DNA from: JBEBVQ01 sp964527735
GTDB taxonomy: Bacteria > Bacteroidota > Bacteroidia > Chitinophagales > Chitinophagaceae
NCBI GenBank assembly: GCA_964527735.1
Contig: CAZGPG010000011.1
Span: 1 to 64,000, forward strand
DNA: 64,000 nt
Direction of reading: 5' to 3'
Both the position numbers and the translations under genes were made by a program. The notes below the pieces were generated by a model. It did no database searches, was not told the DNA's origin, and saw nothing but the letters and a program-made list of their open reading frames with translations. This document shows, one piece after another, positions 44,464-53,058 of this stretch (position 1 is the stretch's first letter; each line of letters begins with the position of its first letter).

Positions 44464-46428
44464 ATGAAATATGTAGTACTTGTATTTATTTATCTGGCCG
44501 TCTTCGGTTGGCGGGTTTCTTTTGCGCATAAGGATTCAATTGCAGCCAGGTATCTGCCGGCGATCATGTCTGCCGGTAATGATTCAGCTAAAGTGCTCGC
44601 AGTGATCCGGTATGCGGAAGCGCTGTACTCGCTGGATAAAGACAGCGCGATCACTATAATGGCACATTCATACGAACAAAGCCGGAAGCTGAGCTTTGAA
44701 AAAGGTATCGGCACCTCCTTGTTCAGGTTAGCTGTCTGGGAGTTTGCGCGAGACAGACTTGTTGCCAGCGATAGCTTTTTTAACCTGATGCTCTCCAATC
44801 TTCCTGAGGGGTCGTCCTGGCATATACCTGCCTATGCCGGGATTGCCGGTTGTTTTTTTCTGCAGGGCCTTCCTGAAGAAGCTGCGGAATATGGTTATAA
44901 AGCAGTGCGCCTCCTTGACCGGTATGAAGATATAAACATATCCAGGGCCTACATCTACAACAATATGTCTGCGATCTGGCTGCAGCTGGGCAATTCTGAC
45001 AATGTATTGTTTTACCTTAAAAAGGGAAAAGAGTGGGCGGAAAAAGAGAAGGATTCCGTGCAATTGGGAAATGCGTGGAACCGGATGGGTAACTACTATC
45101 GTGCAAAAGGAGATTCCGTCAGAGCGCTGCAATCTTATCTGGAAGCAAGCGATATAGCCAAAGCAATTCACGACACGCCGTTGTATCTCATAACACTCTG
45201 CAACAGGGCTCTTTTTGTGCATGATGATCCGGATCTTAAAAAACAGTATTACCGGGAGGCGCTTTCGTACAAACAGGTAGAAGACCGTCACCGCCTGGGT
45301 CTGATGGCTCCGGTTGCAGGAAGTCTGTACCTTCTTGGTGAAAAAAAATGGGCTGCGCAGATCTGGCAAGAATCCATTTCTCTCTCGAGAAAGCTGAAGA
45401 TGAAAGTATTTCTGAGAGAGCCGTATCAGGGACTAGCGCAGATGTATGCCGATGAAGGAAATTTCAGAGAGGCATACAGGTATTTCAAACTATATGTTTC
45501 GATCAGTGACAGCTTGTTCAATCAGGATCTCCTGAGGTCTATATCCATACTGGAGGAGCGTACCGTAAAAACGCAGCAAAAAGAAAGGATTGCAGCGCAG
45601 GAGCTTGACCGCATCAAAATAACCCATGCAATTGCAGATAAAAACAGGATTGTATACCTGCTGGGGGCAGGTGGCATATCCGGTTTTTTCCTTGTGTTCT
45701 TTTACAGGAAGAATATGCTTCGGAAAAAAGAACTTTTGCACAGAATGATCCTCCTGAGAGAAAAGGAAACCGAGCTTGCAAGGTATCAGGCAGCGTTGGA
45801 AGGAAAGGAAATAGAACGAAATCGTATCGCACAGGAATTGCATGATGGGATCGGAAGCCTTTTGTCTGTTGCAAAAATGAATGCCAGTATGCTTACAGGA
45901 AAGGAAGAAGCCCTGATGAATGATCCTGAGCTTCGTGAAGTAATGAGCCTGTTGGACAACACCGCCAGAAGCATCCGTACCATATCTCATAATCTTATGC
46001 CGGACATTTTGCTGAAAGGCGGTATAGAAGAGGCGCTCCAATTGTTTTGCAAATACACTTCCTCTACCAACAATGCGGCTATAAGCTTTCAGTCTTATGG
46101 CAGCGGAGTAGAGCTGCATTCCAGGCTGGAGAAAACAATTTTTGTGATATTGCAGGATATTGTTATGCATCTTTTTCATCATAGCGCACAGCTTGATAAA
46201 ATGGACATTCAGTTTAACTGGTTGTATCCTTCGCTCTTTGTCACAATTGAAACAAATGGTATATTGAATCTCGATACCGGATCACAGGGAGATGCAAATG
46301 CCGAATGGCATATGCTTCAGAACCGGATATACGAAATTGGCGGAAATATGGAAATGCAATATGAGGAAGCGGTTGGCAGTACCGTGGATCTGGAGTTTGA
46401 TCTGAGTAATGATAAAATGATGACCTGA
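44464..46428 (+). CDS. Sensor kinase A: TPR protein with acceptor His but degenerate ATP site
   Basis: HisKA_3-type protein of 654 residues. ATG 44464 is chosen because it starts a signal peptide (MKYVVLVFIYLAVFGWRVSF); the frame is open back to 44305. TPR-like helices (about 30-380), one span (RIVYLLGAGGISGFFLVFFY, about 395-414) and the phospho-acceptor helix with His460 in RIAQELHDGIG follow. The ATPase domain is degenerate in every motif: N-box Asn is His569 (QDIVMHLFHHSAQ), the G1 Asp is Thr597 (IETNGILNLD) and no GxGL is present. ATP binding is predicted lost. One base separates it from the regulator gene. Nearest role: phosphate carrier of a two-protein kinase. Confidence 0.9.
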   Translation: MKYVVLVFIYLAVFGWRVSFAHKDSIAARYLPAIMSAGNDSAKVLAVIRYAEALYSLDKDSAITIMAHSYEQSRKLSFEKGIGTSLFRLAVWEFARDRLVASDSFFNLMLSNLPEGSSWHIPAYAGIAGCFFLQGLPEEAAEYGYKAVRLLDRYEDINISRAYIYNNMSAIWLQLGNSDNVLFYLKKGKEWAEKEKDSVQLGNAWNRMGNYYRAKGDSVRALQSYLEASDIAKAIHDTPLYLITLCNRALFVHDDPDLKKQYYREALSYKQVEDRHRLGLMAPVAGSLYLLGEKKWAAQIWQESISLSRKLKMKVFLREPYQGLAQMYADEGNFREAYRYFKLYVSISDSLFNQDLLRSISILEERTVKTQQKERIAAQELDRIKITHAIADKNRIVYLLGAGGISGFFLVFFYRKNMLRKKELLHRMILLREKETELARYQAALEGKEIERNRIAQELHDGIGSLLSVAKMNASMLTGKEEALMNDPELREVMSLLDNTARSIRTISHNLMPDILLKGGIEEALQLFCKYTSSTNNAAISFQSYGSGVELHSRLEKTIFVILQDIVMHLFHHSAQLDKMDIQFNWLYPSLFVTIETNGILNLDTGSQGDANAEWHMLQNRIYEIGGNMEMQYEEAVGSTVDLEFDLSNDKMMT

Positions 46429-46429
46429 T

Positions 46430-47086
46430 ATGATTCACGTAGCTATAACAGACGACCATCCTATGGTTATCAGCGGCATTAAGAATATGCTTTCGCAATA
46501 CGCGCACATAAAGGTAACGGGAGCGTATCAGAATGCCGAAGCGCTCATGGAGGGCTTGAAATATTCTGTACCGGATATACTGCTGCTTGACATCCAGATG
46601 CCCGGTGTTACTGGTGATGAGGCGGCTGTAATGGTGGTAAAGCAATATCCCCGGATCCGGATTATTGCGCTCACGGGCTTTGACACGCCCTATTATGTGA
46701 GAAGTATGATGCAAAACGGATGCAAAGGATATCTTCTCAAGAATACGGATCAGGGATCCCTGATCTCTGCTATTGAATCGGTATCCCGTAATGAACAATA
46801 TATAGACCCTGCATTGAAAGATGAGCTGTTTAATAATATGCTCCGGTTACGAAAGCAAAAATCGTCGTCGTCGCCGTCCCTTACCCGCAGGGAAAAGGAA
46901 GTGCTTAAACTGATTGTTGATGAATACACCAGCCAGGAAATTGCAGATAAACTTTTTCTAAGCCTCAGGACAGTAGAAAAGTACCGGATACAATTATTAC
47001 AAAAATTCAAGGCTAAAAATACGGTCGGCCTTGTAAAGATGGCGCTGGAACTGAATATGCTTGGGGATGCCGAAGATCAAAAATAA
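46430..47086 (+). CDS. NarL-type response regulator between kinases A and B
   Basis: Receiver plus LuxR HTH, 218 residues. Acidic pair at 8-9 (TDDH), Asp54 in LLLDIQMPG, Thr in ALTGFD and Lys in GYLLKNTDQ are intact; HTH motifs LTRREKEVLKLIVDEY and LFLSLRTVEKYR. It starts 1 base after kinase A and ends 4 bases before kinase B, so all three are one operon. As the only regulator there, it is the expected phosphate receiver of the A/B pair. Confidence 0.94.
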   Translation: MIHVAITDDHPMVISGIKNMLSQYAHIKVTGAYQNAEALMEGLKYSVPDILLLDIQMPGVTGDEAAVMVVKQYPRIRIIALTGFDTPYYVRSMMQNGCKGYLLKNTDQGSLISAIESVSRNEQYIDPALKDELFNNMLRLRKQKSSSSPSLTRREKEVLKLIVDEYTSQEIADKLFLSLRTVEKYRIQLLQKFKAKNTVGLVKMALELNMLGDAEDQK

Positions 47087-47090
47087 ACAC

Positions 47091-48338
47091 ATGGCCATCT
47101 CTGTGAATATCCGTGCGCTGATACTGACAGTCTGTGCTCATTGCACGCTGTCTTTATCTTCAGATGCGCAGACAGGAACACGGTTGCCATATCCGCCAGA
47201 CAGTGTGCTTGAAAGAAGTGAGCAATTACTCGCTTCGGGAGATGTTGTTTCTGCAAAGAAAATCAGGCAACTTCTGAGGCCCTATACCGATACTGTCTAT
47301 GTCCCTCAGTTCTCTGCCGGAATGCAGGAAGCTTACAGACTGCTTGCAGAAGCTGCTGTTATAACATCAGATCATAATGATGCTTTCAGATTTCTGAAAC
47401 AGCATTGGAAAATAAAGGATAGCCTGCTTCGTGAGGAAAAAGACAGACGGTTAAATAATCTAAAAAAAGATTATTATATCACTAAAGGGAGCAAGGAACT
47501 CATTGATGGCAAGATCCGGATACTGGAACAAGGGAAGATACTTAAAAAAAGAAATTTTCTGATTACCCTGATCGTTTTACTGATCTGCTCAGTCACGGTA
47601 TTTTCAATCCTGTACTACCAAAGTAATAAGAGGAAAATCTCGCTCCTCCGGCGTACTTTACAACAATCGGACAAGGAACAAAGAATACGCATCCTTGAGG
47701 CCCGGGCAGAAGCAGAAGAAAAGGAAAGACTTTACATTGCCAATTACCTTCAAAACGGCCTTAATAGAAATATCGAAGTGATCCGGCAGGAATTCATGAG
47801 GCAAAAAAAGATTCATTTAGATAAAGAAGTCCGGTCCGGACTGGAAGAAATCATACAGGTATTGTCGTCTGCGCGGGATCTTCTTTACCAGTCTGCATAT
47901 AATCTGAATGCGGAAGATTTTGACCTGAGGCAGAAGCTCGATGCATTCATCAGGTATATAAACAGAAACCTGCCCGTAGAAGTTTCGGTAGGATATACAG
48001 AATATAGCGACGGAGTATCAAAGGAGCATGAACTTGTTATATTCAGAATTGTATGCGAATTGATTCAGAATATAATCAAGCATGCCGATGCTACTCATGC
48101 AAGTATTTATATACGGTTTGACAAAGCGGAGACGGTGGTCCGGGTAAAGGATGACGGAAAAGGATTCGATACCGGCAGACCGGACGACGGGATGGGTTTG
48201 AGAAATATCCGGAAAATTGTTGAGCATTACAGTGGTTCTGTCACAATAAGTGCAGGAGAGGGGACAGAAGTTATACTTACGTTCCCCAACTTTATAGTGG
48301 ATCCGGTCAATGTTCCGGATGTCCTCTTTAAAGAATGA
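47091..48338 (+). CDS. Sensor kinase B: intact ATP site but acceptor His replaced
   Basis: Protein of 415 residues. ATG 47091 is preferred to 47061, which lies inside the regulator gene; it begins a signal peptide (MAISVNIRALILTVCAHCTL). A short helical periplasmic part (about 45-140), one span (NFLITLIVLLICSVTVFSIL, about 154-175), a coiled coil and the HisKA_3 helix follow. There the family His-Asp is Gln221-Asn222 (YIANYLQNGLN), so it cannot be phosphorylated in the usual way. The ATPase domain is canonical: Asn327 in CELIQNIIKHAD, Asp354 in VKDDGKGF, and DGMGLRNI. Predicted to phosphorylate kinase A in trans. It shows only weak TPR character. Confidence 0.9.
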   Translation: MAISVNIRALILTVCAHCTLSLSSDAQTGTRLPYPPDSVLERSEQLLASGDVVSAKKIRQLLRPYTDTVYVPQFSAGMQEAYRLLAEAAVITSDHNDAFRFLKQHWKIKDSLLREEKDRRLNNLKKDYYITKGSKELIDGKIRILEQGKILKKRNFLITLIVLLICSVTVFSILYYQSNKRKISLLRRTLQQSDKEQRIRILEARAEAEEKERLYIANYLQNGLNRNIEVIRQEFMRQKKIHLDKEVRSGLEEIIQVLSSARDLLYQSAYNLNAEDFDLRQKLDAFIRYINRNLPVEVSVGYTEYSDGVSKEHELVIFRIVCELIQNIIKHADATHASIYIRFDKAETVVRVKDDGKGFDTGRPDDGMGLRNIRKIVEHYSGSVTISAGEGTEVILTFPNFIVDPVNVPDVLFKE

Positions 48339-48341
48339 TTA

Positions 48342-48390
48342 AAACAAACTGCCGGAACAATGTAAATTCATTTGTTCCGGCAGTTTGTTT
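48342..48390. terminator. Bidirectional terminator between kinase B and rpoD
   Basis: Perfect 19-bp stem (48342-48360 with 48372-48390; contains CTGCCGGAACAA) and an 11-base loop, A-rich left and T-rich right, between convergent genes. Confidence 0.9.
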
Positions 48391-48405
48391 AGAATAATAC
48401 ATTTT

Positions 48406-49263
48406 TTACCCCAGGTACACCTTCAGGGCATTGCTGTACCGCGCTTTCTGAAGGCGCTTGATCGCGCGTTCCTTGATCTGGCGGATACGTTCTTTGGTAA
48501 GGTCGTACTTATCGCCGATCTCTTCGATAGTCGGGCCATTATCTCCTTCCAGGCCAAAATAAGCAGCCAGGATCTCGGCTTCGCGGATGCTGAGTGATTT
48601 CAGGATGCGGCGGATTTCTGCGCGCAGGGAGTCTTTCATTACATCTTCATCGGTATCAGCGCTGCCTTCGAGCAGATCGCCCATAGCCACGTCTTCAGCT
48701 TCGTGCACGGGTGCATCGAGTGAAGTATGGCGGGTGTTGCTGGTGAATATATTGGTGACTTCCGTTTCGCTCATTTCGAGTATCTCGGCCAGTTCTTCGG
48801 TAGAAGGTTCACGTTCGTGCTCCTGCTCGAATGCTATAAATGCTTTATTAGCTTTGTTGTACGTACCGATCTTGTTCTGGGGCAGGCGTACAAGACGTCC
48901 CTGCTCGGCCAGTGCCTGCAGGATCGACTGACGTATCCACCATACGGCATAAGATATGAATTTAAACCCTTTGGTTTCGTCAAAACGCTGTGCAGCCTTA
49001 ATCAGGCCGAGGTTGCCCTCATTGATCAGGTCACTGAGCGATAAGCCTTGGTGCTGATACTGCTTGGCCACTGATACCACAAAACGGAGGTTAGACTTCA
49101 CCAGCTTTTCCAGCGCCCACTGGTCGCCCATGCGGATACGCTGCGCCAGGGTAGTTTCTTCTTCCGGGGTGATCATGGATATTTTACTGATTTCCTGAAG
49201 ATATTTTTCTACTGCCTGTGAATCGCGGTTGGTAATCTGGGTAGCAATTTTTAGCTGCCTCAT
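48406..49263 (-). CDS. rpoD: RNA polymerase primary sigma factor
   Basis: Primary sigma factor of 285 residues, the short form found in Bacteroidota that lacks the long region 1.1 and non-conserved region. Region 1.2 (DSQAVEKYLQEISKISMIT), region 2 (VKSNLRFVVSVAKQYQHQG, GLIKAAQRFDETKGFKFISY, AVWWIRQSILQA), region 3 and region 4 with the helix-turn-helix TIEEIGDKYDLTKERIRQIK are all seen. It directs most transcription and recognises the TTTG/TAnnTTTG promoters seen in this window. Divergent from the acyl-CoA dehydrogenase gene. Confidence 0.97.
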   Translation of the reverse strand: MRQLKIATQITNRDSQAVEKYLQEISKISMITPEEETTLAQRIRMGDQWALEKLVKSNLRFVVSVAKQYQHQGLSLSDLINEGNLGLIKAAQRFDETKGFKFISYAVWWIRQSILQALAEQGRLVRLPQNKIGTYNKANKAFIAFEQEHEREPSTEELAEILEMSETEVTNIFTSNTRHTSLDAPVHEAEDVAMGDLLEGSADTDEDVMKDSLRAEIRRILKSLSIREAEILAAYFGLEGDNGPTIEEIGDKYDLTKERIRQIKERAIKRLQKARYSNALKVYLG

Positions 49264-49563
49264 AGGATAGAAATTTAAATTTTAAGTTCGGTTATTCTTT
49301 ATAAAGACGATCAAAGCGATAAAATAGTTTGCTTTTTTCCTCTTTTTAAGAAAATATTATTTATCTTCTTCGTACAAATTATGTTCCATGATTTCTGCCG
49401 GGAAGTACATCCTTTGTGTAAAAACTGAATAAAATCCTGCCAAGTCGCTCCCTGTATGGCGGAGCGCGCGATATGGAAATAAGTTATAGCCTTATAAATC
49501 AATCCGGAAAGGGAAATATTGTCTGAAACCGGATGCAAAATTAATCAGGAATGTCAAAATTGC

Positions 49564-49571
49564 TACCTTTG
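49564..49571 (+). promoter_or_regulatory. Acyl-CoA dehydrogenase -7 element
   Basis: TACCTTTG fits the TAnnTTTG consensus and lies 31 bases before the ATG at 49603. The 339-bp gap 49264-49602 between it and rpoD holds no other recognisable gene; the rpoD promoter presumably lies there but was not identified. Confidence 0.55.
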
Positions 49572-49602
49572 TGGCCTTCTTTTTCCAATCTTTAACATTT
49601 AT

Positions 49603-50781
49603 ATGCAAAAAGATCTGTATCAACACCCTGATTATTACCTGCTTGACGAATTGTTAACGGATGAACACAAGCTGATCCGTGACTCTGTGCGTGCTTATGT
49701 AAAAAAAGAGATATCTCCCATTATCGAGACTTATGCGCAGAAAGCTGAGTTCCCCAAACAAATTATCCGGGGACTGGGCGAATTAGGCTGCTTTGGTCCT
49801 ACGATCCCTCAGGAATACGGTGGGGCAGGGCTGGATTACATCTCTTATGGCATCATGATGCAGGAGTTGGAGCGGGGAGATTCCGGCATCCGGTCTACAG
49901 CGTCGGTCCAGGGGTCGCTCGTTATGTTCCCGATTTATAAGTTTGGCAGCGAGGAACAGAGAAAGAAGTATCTGCCCAAGCTTGCAACAGGCGAGTGGAT
50001 GGGTTGTTTTGGCCTTACGGAACCGAATCACGGCTCTAACCCGGCCGGTATGGAGACCAATTTTAAAGATGCCGGGGATCATGTGGTGCTCAACGGCGCT
50101 AAAATGTGGATATCCAATGCGCCTTTTGCAGATATTGCTGTGGTCTGGGCGAAAAATGAAAATGGAGAGATACAAGGCCTGATCGTAGAGCGGGGCATGG
50201 AAGGTTTTTCCACCCCGGAAACACATGGTAAATGGTCATTGCGGGCTTCTGCTACCGGCGAGCTGGTATTTGATAATGTGAAAGTGCCGAAAGAAAATAT
50301 CTTCCCGGATATCAAAGGATTGAAAGGGCCGCTGAGCTGCCTTTCCAGCGCCCGGTACGGTATTGCCTGGGGCGCTCTGGGCTGTGCTATGGATTGCTAT
50401 GATACGGCATTGCGTTATTCCCAGCAGCGTGTTCAATTTGACAGGCCGATAGGCGGCTTCCAGCTTACTCAGAAAAAGCTGGCAGAGATGATCACGGAAA
50501 TCACCAAAAGCCAGCTGCTCAACTGGCGCCTCGGGGTGCTCAAAAATGAAGACCGTGCTACGCCGGCCCAGATATCTATGGCGAAGCGCAACAGCTGCGA
50601 TATAGCCCTTAAAGTAAGCCGTGAGGCCCGGCAGATACTCGGTGGTATGGGTATTACCGGCGAATTCAGCATTATGCGGCATATGATGAACCTGGAGTCG
50701 GTTGTAACCTATGAGGGTACACATGATATCCATTTGCTGATCACCGGGATGGATGTAACGGGCATTAACGCGTTTAAATGA
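49603..50781 (+). CDS. Acyl-CoA dehydrogenase, glutaryl-CoA dehydrogenase-like
   Basis: FAD enzyme of 392 residues. ATG 49603 is chosen over 49519 because it lies downstream of the -7 element and starts at the usual family position (MQKDLYQHPDYYLLDELL). Signatures: CFGLTEPNHGSNP (FAD-binding), GAKMWISNAP, and the C-terminal QILGGMGITGEF with catalytic Glu in TYEGTHDIHLLITG. The segment DSGIRSTASVQGSLVM carries the Arg characteristic of glutaryl-CoA dehydrogenase, which forms crotonyl-CoA in lysine and tryptophan breakdown. Substrate assignment rests on these motifs. It stands alone. Confidence 0.88.
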   Translation: MQKDLYQHPDYYLLDELLTDEHKLIRDSVRAYVKKEISPIIETYAQKAEFPKQIIRGLGELGCFGPTIPQEYGGAGLDYISYGIMMQELERGDSGIRSTASVQGSLVMFPIYKFGSEEQRKKYLPKLATGEWMGCFGLTEPNHGSNPAGMETNFKDAGDHVVLNGAKMWISNAPFADIAVVWAKNENGEIQGLIVERGMEGFSTPETHGKWSLRASATGELVFDNVKVPKENIFPDIKGLKGPLSCLSSARYGIAWGALGCAMDCYDTALRYSQQRVQFDRPIGGFQLTQKKLAEMITEITKSQLLNWRLGVLKNEDRATPAQISMAKRNSCDIALKVSREARQILGGMGITGEFSIMRHMMNLESVVTYEGTHDIHLLITGMDVTGINAFK

Positions 50782-50788
50782 TTGGTTA

Positions 50789-50858
50789 AATGTGACAAAT
50801 GTGTTGAATGTGGGAAATGTGATGACACATTCGTCACATTCAACACATTTGTCACATT
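50789..50858. repeat. Inverted repeat, ATGTGACAAATGTG family, copy 3
   Basis: Arms 50789-50821 and 50826-50858 pair with about two mismatches. It begins 7 bases after the dehydrogenase stop and lies before the toxin-antitoxin pair. Close match to copy 2 at 33341. Confidence 0.85.
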
Positions 50859-50953
50859 AAAAGGTGGCGGATTGCATTTAAATTATGCATTCTGCCACCT
50901 TTATTATTTTGTGCCGGGTTGAGAGAAAAATTTTTTATCCGGAAAAATGACCG

Positions 50954-50961
50954 TAAATTTG
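50954..50961 (+). promoter_or_regulatory. Antitoxin -7 element
   Basis: TAAATTTG fits TAnnTTTG and lies 17 bases before the ATG at 50979. It also argues against the upstream TTG start at 50919. Confidence 0.5.
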
Positions 50962-50978
50962 GGACAAATGTCCTTGTT

Positions 50979-51536
50979 ATGGCGACAGAGAAAAAAAATA
51001 AAAAAAAATACCCGGTTGCCTCCAAAAAATCAGGCAAAGCAGAAGAACCTGCGGTCGCCTATGTGAGCACTACCACTGATTTCGATTATGACTGCATTGA
51101 TGGAGGCCTCGCCCGGCCAATGGAGTTATTGGGTATCAGTCCCTCATTAAAAATGAACAAGGCGGCTACAGAATATGATTATATCACTGTTATCCGCGAA
51201 GGTATATATAAAAAATCTATGGATCGGCTGATGAAGATAGCCGGTCTTACGTCAGCCGAGATGGCGGGGTTGGTACATACTTCAGACCGCACGCTCCGAC
51301 GCTACCAGGATCGCCACAAGCTTAACCCGGATCAATCAGAGCGGCTGATCGAGCTGGCGCGGCTGTATGCCCGCGGGGAAGAAGTGTTTGAGGATATGGG
51401 GCTGTTCCGGGAGTGGATGGATACCCCGTCTGTAGCTCTGGGGCACCAATCTCCTAAGTCTTTCCTGGATACCTCGATCGGTATCGATATGCTCCTGAAA
51501 CAATTACTGAGTATTGAACACGGTACTTATTCGTAA
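50979..51536 (+). CDS. Xre/MbcA/ParS-type antitoxin
   Basis: Antitoxin of 185 residues. ATG 50979 is chosen over the in-frame TTG at 50919 because the -7 element lies between them. A Lys-rich N-terminus is followed by an Xre-like helix-turn-helix (about 95-130: GLTSAEMAGLVHTSDRTLRR) and a C-terminal DUF2384 toxin-binding domain (RLIELARLYARGEEVFEDMG, REWMDTPSVALGHQSP). The family pairs with RES toxins, and such antitoxins usually repress their own operon. Its stop shares one base with the toxin start, so translation is coupled. Confidence 0.92.
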   Translation: MATEKKNKKKYPVASKKSGKAEEPAVAYVSTTTDFDYDCIDGGLARPMELLGISPSLKMNKAATEYDYITVIREGIYKKSMDRLMKIAGLTSAEMAGLVHTSDRTLRRYQDRHKLNPDQSERLIELARLYARGEEVFEDMGLFREWMDTPSVALGHQSPKSFLDTSIGIDMLLKQLLSIEHGTYS

Positions 51537-51991
51537 TGCAGCTATACAGGATCAGCAAATGCCGCTTTATTGACGACCTGTCCGGTTATGGCGCTGCGCA
51601 AAGCGGCGGCCGGTGGAACAGTCCCGGTGTGTATATGCTGTATGCTTCGGAATCGGCAGCGCTGGCCCTCCTTGAGAATATTGTGAATAATGCGCTTCAG
51701 TTCCGTATGGCCTTCTGCCAGGTTACACTTGAACTGCCAGGGCATTCCTTTCCTGTCATCGATCCTGACGATCTCCCTGCCGGATGGAACCGTTATCCGT
51801 CTGCAGCCGTATTAAAATCGATTGGCGACAGCTTTATCCGATCGGGGGAGCATCTGGCGTTGAAAGTACCATCTGCCATTATGAGCGGCCAGTGGAATTA
51901 CCTGATCAATCCCGCGCATCCCGATGCTGAATCTATACAAGTAACAGCACGGGAGAAAATTACTGTTGATGAGCGATTAAAAAAACGGTAA
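51536..51991 (+). CDS. RES-domain toxin
   Basis: Toxin of 151 residues. The RES motif is seen: N-terminal Arg in MQLYRISK, GGRWNSPGVYMLYASES, then SAALALLENIV with Glu, and the C-terminal PSAIMSGQWNYLINPAHPD. RES toxins act on NAD+ or as ADP-ribosyltransferases (ParT-like) and stop growth until neutralised; which activity applies is not readable here. Key residues are intact, so the toxin is probably active. It follows its antitoxin with a 1-base overlap. Confidence 0.92.
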   Translation: MQLYRISKCRFIDDLSGYGAAQSGGRWNSPGVYMLYASESAALALLENIVNNALQFRMAFCQVTLELPGHSFPVIDPDDLPAGWNRYPSAAVLKSIGDSFIRSGEHLALKVPSAIMSGQWNYLINPAHPDAESIQVTAREKITVDERLKKR

Positions 51992-52035
51992 TAAGTACTT
52001 TCCCAAGGCTTTTACAGAGATTTCGATCCAATATC

Positions 52036-53058
52036 TCAATAGTCTGCATCCCATTCCCTGAATGCGGTATCGATCTTTTCCGCCTCGATGATGAAGCCGT
52101 CATGACCGTAGGAAGAATCAATAGTTACATGACGGCATTCCGGTAATTGCGCAGCCATATCGCGCTGAACTGACAGGGGACAGAGCAGATCATTGGTAAT
52201 GCTGATCAGCAAGGCAGGGTGCTGTATGGTTTTCAATACACCATGGGGCCGTCCGCGTGCTATGTTATGTGTATCCAGCGCTTTTGTGAGGTACCAGTAG
52301 CTGTATGCATTAAACCGGTTTACCAGCTTGTCACCCTGATAGCTGATATAGGACGTCGCTTTGAAACCATCTGTTTTCTGATGATCCGGATCGGACTGCT
52401 GCCGGATCAGGAGCTCCGGACTGCGGTAGGTGAGCATGCCTATGGCACGGGCTGCTTTCAGTCCTTTGGCGCCGGCACCAGGCGCCGGCTTCTGCCAGGT
52501 GCCATCGGCTTCAATGGCCAACCGTTGCGCTGTATGTACGGCAATGCCCCAGGCACTCTCTGCGGGAGCGGTCGCCAGCAGGAAGAGGCGTTCTATGATT
52601 TCAGGTTCTGTCAATGCCCATTCCAATACCTGGTAGCCGCCCATGCTGCCGCCAGCGAGTACCCCGATCTTCCTGATATCCAGATGCTGCCGGAGCAGGG
52701 TATGCGCCTGCACCATATCACGGATCGTGATCAGTGGGAAGGTGCTATAATAAGGTTCGCCGGTTTCCGGGTTAACGCTCAGCGGTCCCGTTGTCCCGTA
52801 ACAACTGCCCAGGATATTGGCACAGACAATAAAATGTTTATCCGGATCGAATATACAGCCCTGCCCGACAATACCCGGCCACCAGCCGGCAGCATCAGCG
52901 TTGGCGGTAAGGGCATGGCATATCCATACCACATTGCTTCCGTCTTCATTCAGGGCGCCGCTGGTATAATACGCTATGGTCAGCTCCGGTAATACGGCGC
53001 CGCTTTCAAGTGTAAAAGGCTGATCGTAATTAAACTGTTGCAACATGCAGGGATGCAT
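52036..53058 (-). CDS. metX: Homoserine O-acyltransferase
   Basis: Alpha/beta hydrolase of 340 residues for the first committed step of methionine synthesis, acylation of homoserine. Nucleophile Ser138 is in AGGSMGGYQVLEW; the oxyanion region CHALTANADAAGWW, Asp near ITNDLLCP and His in SSYGHDGFIIEAE complete the triad. Acetyl- or succinyl-donor preference cannot be read from sequence. The ATG directly follows the pgk stop (TAAATG), so the two are co-transcribed, an unusual pairing of glycolysis with methionine synthesis. An in-frame ATG lies four codons later. Confidence 0.92.
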   Translation of the reverse strand: MHPCMLQQFNYDQPFTLESGAVLPELTIAYYTSGALNEDGSNVVWICHALTANADAAGWWPGIVGQGCIFDPDKHFIVCANILGSCYGTTGPLSVNPETGEPYYSTFPLITIRDMVQAHTLLRQHLDIRKIGVLAGGSMGGYQVLEWALTEPEIIERLFLLATAPAESAWGIAVHTAQRLAIEADGTWQKPAPGAGAKGLKAARAIGMLTYRSPELLIRQQSDPDHQKTDGFKATSYISYQGDKLVNRFNAYSYWYLTKALDTHNIARGRPHGVLKTIQHPALLISITNDLLCPLSVQRDMAAQLPECRHVTIDSSYGHDGFIIEAEKIDTAFREWDADY

